Origin: Spirochaetales bacterium Spiro_07
GTDB lineage: Bacteria > Spirochaetota > Spirochaetia > Treponematales > Treponemataceae
DNA length: 64,000 nt
Direction: 5' to 3'
Assembly: GCA_001603145.1 (NCBI GenBank)
Contig: LVBI01000011.1
Coordinates: 52,500 to 116,499, forward strand
Shown piece by piece: positions 42,801-50,359 of the stretch. A program made the position numbers and the translations under genes. The notes under the pieces are model-generated. The model was given only the letters and a program-made list of their open reading frames with translations, made no database searches and had not been told where the DNA came from. Each line of letters starts with the position of its first letter. Within the stretch, counting starts at the first letter, position 1.

Positions 42801-43958
42801 CTATAGGTATGAATAAAAAACTGTATCAAGATTGCCGCACTTGAAGCGCTTTGCTTTTGTGGCCTTGCGCCCGATTGCTTTTTCAAAATTCGGGTGCGCC
42901 GTGATGATGCCCATCTGCCAGCCGGGAAAAGACTGAAAAAGTGAGGACATGTCGTTATAAAGCTGCTCTGCTTCCTGGCTTGTGCCGAGACGCTCGCCGT
43001 AAGGCGGGTTCGCGATGATAAGCCCCGAATCAAAAGGCGCGGCAATCGAGTCAAAGCTTGCTTCGATGAAATCAGGCCTTTGAATGCGTTGGTCGCTGCC
43101 GATAAGCTGCAACGCGCGTCCCGCTGTAACACATGCGTGTTCGGCGTTTATTCTTGCGCGTTCAATCGCTTTCGGGTCTATATCGCTGCCGGTAATTCTT
43201 GCCATGCATTCAGGGCGGATTTTTTCGGCTTCGCTCTGCTTTATGCGCAGCGCGGCTTTTTCGTCATAGATTGTAAGGTTCTCTAAGGCGAAATGCCGCC
43301 CGAAACCAGGCGCGACATTATATGCGTAGAGCGCAGCTTCTATGGGGAAAGTGCCTGAACCGCAGAAAGGGTCGTGCAACGGTGTCTTGCGCCGCCAGCA
43401 CATTTGCTGCAGCAATGTTGCGGCGAATGTTTCTCTTATAGGTGCATCGCCGCCGTGAGTGCGGTAGCCTCTTTTGTTGAGCGGCTCGCCGCTGAGGTCA
43501 AGCAGCACTTGTGCAATGTCTTTTTCGATGTAGATGCGCACGGTGGCTTCTTCGCCGCTTTCCGGCAAGACTGAAATGTGCCAGACTTCGCCGAGCTTGG
43601 TGTAAATTGATTTGTGAACCATCGATTGTATTGTATGCTCAGAAGAAAGCTTGCTCTGGTGCGTACGCACTTTGTCGATTGTCACGCGAACGTCTTTTCT
43701 GAAATAATCCTGCCAGTCAATTGACTTTACGCCATCAAAAAGAGAATCAAAATTGTCTGCATGAAAAGAAGCAAGCTGAAGATAAACCCTGTCAGCTGTG
43801 CGAAGGCAAAGGTTTGCTCTGAAAAGCACGTCAGAATTGTCAGAAGTAAAAACCACACGACCAGGCGCATTTGAAACAGGCGAATAGCCAAGCTGCTTAA
43901 GTTCAAGTGACAATGTTCTTTCAGCACCGACAGCGCATAAAGCCACCAATGTAAACAT
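42801..43958 (-). CDS. RlmL/RlmK-like THUMP methyltransferase (23S rRNA N2-guanine)
   Basis: 385 residues. N-terminal ferredoxin-like/THUMP part (residues 1-155, TLVALCAVGAERTLSLELKQLG) and a methyltransferase domain with DPFCGSGTFPIEAA and the amino-methyl motif NPPYGERLG. This matches the RlmL N-terminal half, which makes m2G2445 in 23S rRNA; the RlmK half found fused in E. coli is absent. TetR gene follows 18 bases behind on the same strand. The starts and ends of the family are covered, so it is complete. Confidence 0.88.
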   Translation of the reverse strand: MFTLVALCAVGAERTLSLELKQLGYSPVSNAPGRVVFTSDNSDVLFRANLCLRTADRVYLQLASFHADNFDSLFDGVKSIDWQDYFRKDVRVTIDKVRTHQSKLSSEHTIQSMVHKSIYTKLGEVWHISVLPESGEEATVRIYIEKDIAQVLLDLSGEPLNKRGYRTHGGDAPIRETFAATLLQQMCWRRKTPLHDPFCGSGTFPIEAALYAYNVAPGFGRHFALENLTIYDEKAALRIKQSEAEKIRPECMARITGSDIDPKAIERARINAEHACVTAGRALQLIGSDQRIQRPDFIEASFDSIAAPFDSGLIIANPPYGERLGTSQEAEQLYNDMSSLFQSFPGWQMGIITAHPNFEKAIGRKATKAKRFKCGNLDTVFYSYL

Positions 43959-44027
43959 GCTTTAGAATAACATTATTTCATAAAATGTTCAATTGCGCTT
44001 TTGCAGCAGCATGTTCTGGCGGTCTGA

Positions 44028-44110
44028 CTCTTCTTGACCGACGGTCTAGCTTATCATACACGCCGTGCAAGCTCTTCTTGACCGACGGCCAAACTCTTTT
44101 AGACCGTCAG
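44028..44110. repeat. Three short direct repeats at the 3' end of a hypothetical gene
   Basis: CTCTTCTTGACCGACGG occurs exactly at 44028-44044 and 44072-44088, and a variant CTCTTTTAGACCGTCAG at 44094-44110. Two of them fall inside the reading frame of the next feature and encode its charged C terminus. Confidence 0.55.
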
Positions 44111-44483
44111 TTTCATCTGCATAGCAACATTCGGGCATGTGGCGTTCTCTGTTATAGCTTATCTGTATGCCGTCATGCAGATAAACCTTGCCGTCTGTAA
44201 AGTCTTTGAGTGAAGCGGCAACAGAGGCATAAGAGACAAAGTTACGGCTGCTGTATCTTATGCACTCTTCTCCGTAGGTGCTTCTGTCTATTATGCTTAT
44301 AAGTGCCCACTGCTTTTTTTCAAACGTAAAAAGCGTATAATCCCACATGATGTCTTCTGTCAGCGCAGGATAATTCTCTGCCGCCGCAGTCTCAAGGCTT
44401 CTGCGCATTCTGCTGTGGTCAAACAGCACTTTTTCCACCGGCACAAAGAACGAAGCTTCTGCCGGTATAATCTTTTTGTTCAT
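44046..44483 (-). CDS. Hypothetical protein
   Basis: 145 residues with no family that I recognise. Residues 1-120 look like a normal soluble protein (KKIIPAEASFFVPVEKVLFDHSRMRRSLE..., mixed helix and strand). The last 20 residues (ETDGLKEFGRRSRRAC) are encoded by the short repeats at 44072-44110, so the natural C terminus may have been altered by repeat growth. GAGAGGG precedes the ATG. It sits between the RlmL-like gene and the Rhs remnant, on the same strand as both. Confidence 0.55.
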   Translation of the reverse strand: MNKKIIPAEASFFVPVEKVLFDHSRMRRSLETAAAENYPALTEDIMWDYTLFTFEKKQWALISIIDRSTYGEECIRYSSRNFVSYASVAASLKDFTDGKVYLHDGIQISYNRERHMPECCYADETDGLKEFGRRSRRACTACMIS

Positions 44484-44595
44484 TACCCTCTCTCTTGTTA
44501 CATTTTTATTCAGTTTTTATAGACAGCTGACTGTCAATTACAAGCTTTTGAGCACCAGTTCCTCAAGTTTGTTAGCATTTTGATTGAATCAAAAC

Positions 44596-44835
44596 TCAAA
44601 AATGGTCAAGATTTATAATTTTTTCAGTAATTTCAGAAATTTCTTCAATATCTTTTATTATAACTCCCATTTTTTTTTCTAATAAATTCAATAGAAAATT
44701 TTCTAGCTTTTTCTTATTAACCATACACTTCATAATATCTGGTATATAATCTTTGTATTCATCGTCTGCAATAAATGCAGGTACATCAAGAGGATTCCAA
44801 ATTTTCAATATATCATTAATTTTATCTTCTATCAT
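44596..44835 (-). CDS. Putative immunity protein (DUF1871-like)
   Basis: 79 residues, AT-rich and acidic. The segment ILKIWNPLDVPAFIADDEYKDYIPDIM, followed by a stretch ending LEKKMGV, resembles the small DUF1871-type proteins (W-N-P..., D-E-Y..Y) that occur behind polymorphic toxins. Its ATG overlaps the stop of the toxin-tip ORF upstream (ATGA), the arrangement expected of a toxin and its immunity protein. I start at 44835; a TTG 12 bases upstream lacks support. Identification as immunity protein rests on position as much as on sequence. Confidence 0.55.
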   Translation of the reverse strand: MIEDKINDILKIWNPLDVPAFIADDEYKDYIPDIMKCMVNKKKLENFLLNLLEKKMGVIIKDIEEISEITEKIINLDHF

Positions 44836-45029
44836 GGTTCTACCCAATATCCTTTTATGCCATTTACAGTTTCTGAACTGAAAGCCGTTATGACTTTACT
44901 TTTGTTACTTCCTTCATTTGCAAAACAACAGTATTTTTTCCTAATATATATTTTGTTTGAGTTCCATATTCTTTCTTTTCCATCCATAAAGCTCTTTCTT
45001 ATTGCACCGTGGCTAAAATCAAGTGATTT
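44832..45029 (-). pseudogene. Displaced C-terminal toxin tip
   Basis: An open frame of about 65 codons between a TAA at 45030-45032 and a TGA at 44832-44834. It encodes SLDFSHGAIRKSFMDGKERI, then KIYIRKKYCCFANEG and a C terminus ...GYWVEP. It has no plausible start of its own except an internal ATG at 44987. It looks like the last part of an Rhs-type effector left behind when the main toxin end was exchanged. The ATGA overlap with the next gene suggests that the immunity gene is still coupled to it. Toxin family not recognised. Confidence 0.55.
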
Positions 45030-45036
45030 TTATCAC

Positions 45037-45486
45037 TTACCACACATAAATTCGAGTATCATATTCACTCCGCCACAAACACACACCTTTTTTTAAATCT
45101 GAAGAGCAAATAAATATATCGTTCCAACCATGATATAATCCTGATTCTTTGATTACAAAATCGATATTATTCAAAATAACATTTCCAGATATTTTTATTG
45201 CGCCTATTTCTGATGACTTTTCTTCAAAAAATAAATATTCCATGTCTTTGTGAATATTTTTGTTTATTTGTTCTTTGAATTCCTCTAAGCCAGAATTTAA
45301 TGGACATACTATGCCTTTTTTTTGTGTGTTAAAAGTATCTATTAAAGAAAAAACGTAGGCTTCACCAATTATTTTAGGATCTAAGAAATCATCAATAGAT
45401 ATTTCAATTCCGTTATCGCACCATTTTTTGCAGAATCTTAACCGTGTATTTCTAATCTGTGCTTCTATCAATTTTGTTCTATCCAT
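45037..45486 (-). CDS. Putative immunity protein of the Rhs toxin
   Basis: 149 residues, AT-rich, soluble, starts 13 bases after the Rhs stop. I recognise no family. Size, position directly behind a toxin C terminus, and base composition like that of the toxin end all fit an immunity protein that neutralises the nuclease-like tip of the Rhs fragment. CACCTGTTAATTG upstream shows no good ribosome site; GATGATAAATG precedes the start. Confidence 0.5.
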   Translation of the reverse strand: MDRTKLIEAQIRNTRLRFCKKWCDNGIEISIDDFLDPKIIGEAYVFSLIDTFNTQKKGIVCPLNSGLEEFKEQINKNIHKDMEYLFFEEKSSEIGAIKISGNVILNNIDFVIKESGLYHGWNDIFICSSDLKKGVCLWRSEYDTRIYVW

Positions 45487-45499
45487 TTATCATCACCTG

Positions 45500-46723
45500 T
45501 TAATTGAATCCATTAATGTCTTCTGGAAAATGCCCATCAAGCTGCTTATAAGTTCCTTTCTCAAAAGGTGTTTGTATTTTCCCATCTGAACTAATGCTAT
45601 CAACTGCTCCATGAAAATGCTTCCCACGTCCATACTTATCTTCAGCATGCTCAATTATATATTTTTTCTTTCCATCTATCTCAAATTCCCACACCATTCT
45701 GTTTTCAGTTGAACCATCAAAAACAAATTTGTGAGTGTTAAATTGTGCTGATTTTGGTATACCATTTGCTATTTTTGCCTGCCTGAATGATTGTCTTCTT
45801 GTAGTTCTTATAGTCTCAACAACTTCATCTCCATGTTTTCCAGAAAATTCTACTATCTCAGGAATAACATTTAATGCAACTTTTCTTCCTTTGCTTGCTA
45901 TTTCAGTAAACGGAATTAATGAAGATGCACTCCATCCAGCCTCTTTATAATTTCCCTCAAAAAGATATATTACGGCATTAATTACGTCTGGAATATCACC
46001 AAAACAACCTGCTACATCAAGAAATTTATGGATTTTCTCTGATAAAGTCGATGATGATACTTGTGCAGAATTACCACCAGAATCTTGACCAATGCCATTG
46101 GTATGAGATCTTCCAATACTTGAAATAAAAACGCCTGCTGTATTAACCGGCGGAGCAGATGTTACCGGCATCGATACTGACGGTGCTTGTGCAAAAGACG
46201 TAAACTGTGTTTGTGCATTACCAGATTGTGTAATATTTGCTGTTGTTGCTGCTGTTTGAGTTGCAGTTGTTGCTGTAGTTGTAGTAGATGCTTCTGTTTG
46301 AGTTACAGTTGTTACTATTGATGAATCATTTGAAACATTTGATTCGACAGATACTTTTGAATCTGATGCTGTTAATCCTAATGGGTCTACATAATTCACA
46401 GGGTCATTTACAACATAGCTGAACCAGTTTGAGCCATCTCTAATTGGGTCTACAGTCGTAAAACGAGCAGAAACAGGTGAATAGTCACGGAAACCATAGT
46501 CGTAAAGACCTGTACCGTTGTCATAGACTTTGCCGCAGTAGCCAAAGCCAATATTGTTTTCAAGGTTGCCGAGATATGGAGAACCGAAAGCGTCATAATC
46601 ATAGCTTGATTGCACTGTGCCGTATTTATCGGTAACGCTTCTGACACTGCCTAAAATGTCTGTGCCGAAGTACGAAGTGCCGCTATCATTCGTCATGCCA
46701 ACAGGTTCACCGTAGCTGTACAA
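45500..46723 (-). CDS. Rhs core C-terminal fragment with variable toxin end
   Basis: About 407 residues. The first 115 are the end of an Rhs core: repeats such as DILGSVRSVTDKYGTVQSSYDYDAFG, GYCGKVYDNGTGLYDYGFRDY, and the hallmark VDPLGL that precedes the toxin. Next comes a Thr/Ser/Gln-rich linker, then a helical pre-toxin part (GDIPDVINAVIYLFEGNYKEAGW) and a C-terminal domain with RRQSFRQAKIANGIPKS and EHAEDKYGRGKHFHGA, which resembles His-rich nuclease toxins behind Rhs proteins. The frame begins inside the core: a TGA closes it upstream, while the neighbouring frame carries EFYDNEQ, so a one-base shift and loss of all earlier core repeats have silenced the full protein. Toxin end still intact. 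Confidence 0.75.
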   Translation of the reverse strand: MYSYGEPVGMTNDSGTSYFGTDILGSVRSVTDKYGTVQSSYDYDAFGSPYLGNLENNIGFGYCGKVYDNGTGLYDYGFRDYSPVSARFTTVDPIRDGSNWFSYVVNDPVNYVDPLGLTASDSKVSVESNVSNDSSIVTTVTQTEASTTTTATTATQTAATTANITQSGNAQTQFTSFAQAPSVSMPVTSAPPVNTAGVFISSIGRSHTNGIGQDSGGNSAQVSSSTLSEKIHKFLDVAGCFGDIPDVINAVIYLFEGNYKEAGWSASSLIPFTEIASKGRKVALNVIPEIVEFSGKHGDEVVETIRTTRRQSFRQAKIANGIPKSAQFNTHKFVFDGSTENRMVWEFEIDGKKKYIIEHAEDKYGRGKHFHGAVDSISSDGKIQTPFEKGTYKQLDGHFPEDINGFN

Positions 46724-46822
46724 ACCTGTTCGTTGTCATAGAACTCTGTTACACAATTGTAACTTATTAAAGGGTAAATGAGATAAGTTTATCTGTCAAC
46801 TGGGTTTGCAATTGGATTTCGC

Positions 46823-46902
46823 CTTTGGCTTAATCCAAAGCTTTTGATAAAACAGGCGAAACGCCCAAGTTTTTTTATAAACGAAAACTTAGACGTTTCG
46901 CC
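46823..46902. terminator. Hairpins upstream of the Rhs fragment
   Basis: CTTTGG-cttaat-CCAAAG (46823-46840) and a 19-base stem with two mismatches, GGCGAAACG...AAGTTTT / AAAACTT...CGTTTCGCC (46855-46902). They bound the Rhs remnant on its upstream side and may end transcripts in either direction. No gene is supported in 46791-46943. Confidence 0.5.
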
Positions 46903-46943
46903 GAACAATCCAATGCTGTAGAACAATCTAACGCGAAACCATT

Positions 46944-46972
46944 TTGACTTTTGTCGCTCCGTTTGTTATACT
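46944..46972 (+). promoter_or_regulatory. Promoter of the hydrolase-U32-SanA operon
   Basis: TTGACT (46944-46949), 17-base spacer, TATACT (46967-46972), a near-consensus promoter. The ATG at 46981 is eight bases later, with no ribosome site: a clean leaderless candidate. Confidence 0.65.
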
Positions 46973-46980
46973 AAACTACT

Positions 46981-47907
46981 ATGCCGGCTGTTGACAGGCG
47001 TTCTGCCCTAAAAAAGTTGAAATGTTTAGTTTTTACCTCACGAACAGATTTGACAAAATTCAGAAAGCGCATCGAAGCTAGATTTGCACACGGTGTGCTG
47101 CCTAACTATGTCGACTGCCGCTCTGTTACGGTGCACGGCATCCCGAGCGACATGCTCATTCCGCAGATTTCATCAAACAGAAAGATGGTGCTTTACGTTC
47201 ACGGCGGCTCTTTTATGGGCGGCTCGAAAGCTTCCTGGCGCAATTTCTGCGCTTCTCTTGCGAATGAATCTTCGTCGCGGGTGCTTCTGCCAGATTTCAG
47301 GCTTGCGCCAGAATACGCTTTTCCGGCCGCCATTGAGGATATTCTAGCCGTATACAAGCGCATGTGCGACCACCATGTAGACATTGTTTTTGCGGCTGAT
47401 GGTTCTGGCGCGGCGATTGCGCTTGCGGCGGCTTTGAGCTTGCCGAAAGAATTGCGCAGATACTTTAAGGGCATGCTGCTTTTTTCGCCGTGGCTTGACC
47501 TTTCAGCCAGCTCGCTCATTTATTCAGTTAAGACAAAAGACCCGCTCTTTACGCAAGATGCATTCCGCGTTTGCGGTACGCATTACACTTACGAGGCAAA
47601 TCTTGAAAATCCGCTCGTTTCGCCGTTGAGGGCAGATGTTGAGCATTACCAGAACTTTCCGCCAGTCTATATTCAGACCGGCTCAGAAGAGCTGATGGTT
47701 CCGTGCATGAAAAAGTTCGAAGAAAAGCTCAAGGAAGCCGGCGTTGAATGTACGCTTGAAATTTTTGACAAGCTTTTTCACTTTTTTCAGTTTGACCACG
47801 AGGACGTGCCGCAGACTCATCTGGCAGTTGAAGCGGCCGGCAAGTTTATAAAGAACCTCGGCAACCTTGAGAACGACGGCCTTGAGGGAGATGATTTATG
47901 GAGCTAG
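46981..47907 (+). CDS. Alpha/beta hydrolase of the HSL family with altered nucleophile site
   Basis: 308 residues. The HGG oxyanion motif (YVHGGSF, 74-77) and the RLAPEYAFPAAIED stretch are typical of hormone-sensitive-lipase-like esterases. The nucleophile loop, usually G-D-S-A-G, reads A-D-G-S-G at 139-143: Gly141 stands where the catalytic Ser should be and Ser142 is one place later. A His in LFHFF is plausible as catalytic His. So either Ser142 serves, or the enzyme is inactive. The last ten bases overlap the U32 gene. A near-consensus promoter eight bases before the ATG implies a leaderless message. Confidence 0.8.
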   Translation: MPAVDRRSALKKLKCLVFTSRTDLTKFRKRIEARFAHGVLPNYVDCRSVTVHGIPSDMLIPQISSNRKMVLYVHGGSFMGGSKASWRNFCASLANESSSRVLLPDFRLAPEYAFPAAIEDILAVYKRMCDHHVDIVFAADGSGAAIALAAALSLPKELRRYFKGMLLFSPWLDLSASSLIYSVKTKDPLFTQDAFRVCGTHYTYEANLENPLVSPLRADVEHYQNFPPVYIQTGSEELMVPCMKKFEEKLKEAGVECTLEIFDKLFHFFQFDHEDVPQTHLAVEAAGKFIKNLGNLENDGLEGDDLWS

Positions 47908-49292
47908 TTGCACCGGCCGGAAACATCGAGAAGCTGCGCTACGCTTATGCTTATGGCGCAGACACGGCTTACATCGGCTTAAAGAAGTTTTCGCTGCGCA
48001 TAAAGGCAGACAACTTTTACGGCGAAGAATACAACGAAATTAAGAAGCTTAAGGCGCAATATCCTGAAAAACGGCTCTTTTGCGCGCTCAATATTTCTTT
48101 TCATAATAAAGATATAGACAACTTTTTGTCAGAGCTTGACTTTTTCAAGCAATACCCGATTGATGCGTTTATCATTCAGGATATAGGCATGGTCAACATC
48201 TTGAAGAAGCATTTTCCAGATACGCACCTTCATTTGAGCACGCAGGCAAACTGCATAAACAGAGAAGCGGTCAAAATGTACCATGACCTGGGTTTTAAGC
48301 GCGTCGTTCTCGGGCGCGAAGCTTCGCTGAAAGAGATACGCGAAATAAAAGACGCTGTGCCCGAAATGGAGCTTGAAGTTTTTGCGCACGGCGCGATGTG
48401 CGTGGCTTATTCGGGCAGATGCCTTTTAAGCGCATACATGACTGGGCGCGGCGCAAATTCGGGCTTCTGCTCTCATGCCTGCCGCTGGGATTACAAAGTG
48501 CTTGAAGAGCGCGAACGCCCCGGAGAGTATTTTCCGATTTTTGAAGGCGAAGACTTTACGGCTGTGCTTTCATCAAAAGATTTGTGCATGATTGACCATC
48601 TTGACGACATGAAGGCCGCCGGAGTTGACGCGCTGAAAATTGAAGGCAGAATGAAAAGCCTTTATTACGTGGCGATGGTGACACGCGCATACAGAAAGCA
48701 GATTGACGCGCTTGAAGGCAAAATCTCTGCCGAAGAAGCCGCGCCTTATGTAGCTGAACTTTACAAAGCGGCGCACCGCGAATTTGCGACAGGCTTTTAT
48801 TACAGCAGAACAGACGCAGACAAGACCACGAGCGGCGCTTCTGACAGCGAATATGAGCTTATGGGCACAATCGGTGCACAGGCAGACAAAAGCACGGTTC
48901 TTGCGCTTGCAGACAAAAACCGCACCGCCGAAGAAAAAGCTTTTGAAGAGATGCACCCGCAGAAAAAGGCGGCTGTGCTTGAAGCGCGCCGCTTGAACGG
49001 CGAAAGCCGCGTTTTTGCAGAAGACAAGCCCGGCTATCAGTTTTTCACCTATAACTCGATGAACAAGCTTGATGCCGGCACGATGCTCGAATTCGTCGGG
49101 CCAGACGTTACAGCTTTAAGCGACAGCGAATATCAGTTTGTTGACCCGAAGACAGGCATGATCCGCGACTGGATAAGCCACGGCCACGAATGTTTGATTT
49201 ACACTTCAAAGCCGGTAAAGCCTGACTATATTGTGCGCGCAAAATCTGCCGCACCGGCGCCGAAAGAGCGTTACCCGAACCTTTGCGAATGA
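47898..49292 (+). CDS. U32 family protein (TrhP/RlhA-like RNA hydroxylation)
   Basis: 464 residues, the size of the longer U32 proteins. Family marks: MELVAPAGNIEKLRYAYAYGADTAYIG at the start, HLSTQANCINREAV, then EVFAHGAMCVAYSGRCLLS and SGFCSHACRW with Cys that probably bind an iron-sulfur cluster, and DALKIEGRMKS. Older annotation says peptidase, but characterised members such as TrhP and RlhA hydroxylate bases of tRNA or 23S rRNA using prephenate. It overlaps the upstream hydrolase by 10 bases, and its stop overlaps the next start (ATGA). Substrate here not determined. Confidence 0.85.
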   Translation: MELVAPAGNIEKLRYAYAYGADTAYIGLKKFSLRIKADNFYGEEYNEIKKLKAQYPEKRLFCALNISFHNKDIDNFLSELDFFKQYPIDAFIIQDIGMVNILKKHFPDTHLHLSTQANCINREAVKMYHDLGFKRVVLGREASLKEIREIKDAVPEMELEVFAHGAMCVAYSGRCLLSAYMTGRGANSGFCSHACRWDYKVLEERERPGEYFPIFEGEDFTAVLSSKDLCMIDHLDDMKAAGVDALKIEGRMKSLYYVAMVTRAYRKQIDALEGKISAEEAAPYVAELYKAAHREFATGFYYSRTDADKTTSGASDSEYELMGTIGAQADKSTVLALADKNRTAEEKAFEEMHPQKKAAVLEARRLNGESRVFAEDKPGYQFFTYNSMNKLDAGTMLEFVGPDVTALSDSEYQFVDPKTGMIRDWISHGHECLIYTSKPVKPDYIVRAKSAAPAPKERYPNLCE

Positions 49293-50119
49293 ATCTGAAA
49301 TTGTTGATTGAGCGGCTTGCAAATGCAGGGCGCAGCATTGCGGAAAAACTCAAAGCTTGCAGATTTTGCGCAAAGATTCGCGCCCTCATCAGCACGTTCC
49401 GTGCTTTTCGTGCGAAGAAACTGAAACAGCAGAAGAAGCCGCTTAGCTTGATTCAGCGGATCGCGCGCGCGTTTGTGCTTTTCTGCGCGGCAGCATTTGT
49501 ATTTTCAGCTATTATAAACATTTACATGATTCTCTCAACAAAAAAGTATGTCTATACGCAGAAAGAGCTTGTGCCTTCAAAGACGGCCGCAATTGTTCTT
49601 GGCGCAAAAGTCTACAACGGCGGCTATGTTTCAATTGCTTTTAGAGACCGCATCGTGAGCGGTGCAGAGCTTTTGAGCATGGGCAAGGCTGAAAAGATTC
49701 TGCTTTCGGGCGACCACGGGCGCAAAACTTACGATGAAGTAAACACAGGCAGAAACTTTATCTTGAAGAATTATCCAGAAATTGCGCATGAAGACATTTT
49801 CATGGATCATGCTGGTTTCAGCACTTATGAAACGATGTACAGAGCAAAGGCTGTTTTTTGCGTTGATGATGCGGTAATCGTTACGCAGGCTTTTCATTTG
49901 CCGCGTGCTTTATACATTGCGCGTAAGCTCGGCATTGACGCGGTCGGTTACGAGGCAGATGAATCTGTAGGCTTTAGAAAACGAGTCCGCATGTCTTGGG
50001 CATTGCGCGAATATCTGGCGCGCGTCAAGGCGTTCATGTCGGTGGCGCTTCATGTAAAGCCCACATACCTCGGCGAGCAGATTCCAATAACAGGCGACGG
50101 CACAAAATCTTGGGATTAA
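49289..50119 (+). CDS. SanA/YdcF-like DUF218 membrane protein
   Basis: 276 residues from the ATG at 49289, which overlaps the U32 stop. Residues 1-50 are strongly basic, then one membrane helix (AFVLFCAAAFVFSAIINIYMI) and a DUF218 domain: TAAIVLGAKVYNGGYVS, LSGDHGRKTYDE, and MDHAGFSTYETMYRAKAVF with VTQAFHLPRALYIA. This is the SanA type, linked in enterobacteria to envelope permeability and vancomycin exclusion; mechanism unknown. The unusually long basic N terminus before the helix is not in SanA and could be cytoplasmic. Confidence 0.8.
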   Translation: MNLKLLIERLANAGRSIAEKLKACRFCAKIRALISTFRAFRAKKLKQQKKPLSLIQRIARAFVLFCAAAFVFSAIINIYMILSTKKYVYTQKELVPSKTAAIVLGAKVYNGGYVSIAFRDRIVSGAELLSMGKAEKILLSGDHGRKTYDEVNTGRNFILKNYPEIAHEDIFMDHAGFSTYETMYRAKAVFCVDDAVIVTQAFHLPRALYIARKLGIDAVGYEADESVGFRKRVRMSWALREYLARVKAFMSVALHVKPTYLGEQIPITGDGTKSWD

Positions 50120-50144
50120 TGTGCATTAGCCGTGCTCTTGTAGT

Positions 50145-50348
50145 AGATTGCTTCGTCACTTCGTTCCTCGCAATGACGTACGCTGGTCATTTCGGCTTGT
50201 TTTGGCTACGCTCAATGACCGTGTGCACAATGGCGGGTTACTGAGCGAAGTCGAAGCAACCGCTCGAAACTTCGTTGCGAATGACGGATGCTGCGCACAA
50301 TTTTCAAGTTTGAAGCATCGTCATTGCGAGCCGCAGGCGAAGCAATCC
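50145..50348. repeat. Cluster of R1-family palindromes
   Basis: Four elements in a spacer between convergent genes. 50145-50178 (AGATTGCTTCGTC...CTCGCAATGACG), 50185-50220 (GGTCATTTCGGC...CGCTCAATGACC), 50238-50286 (decayed, ends GCGAATGACGG) and 50319-50348 (CGTCATTGCGAG...CGAAGCAATCC). They keep the AGATT/AATGAC type outer bases but have longer, imperfect cores. No gene is supported here. Confidence 0.65.
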
Positions 50349-50359
50349 ATTGGGTGCAG

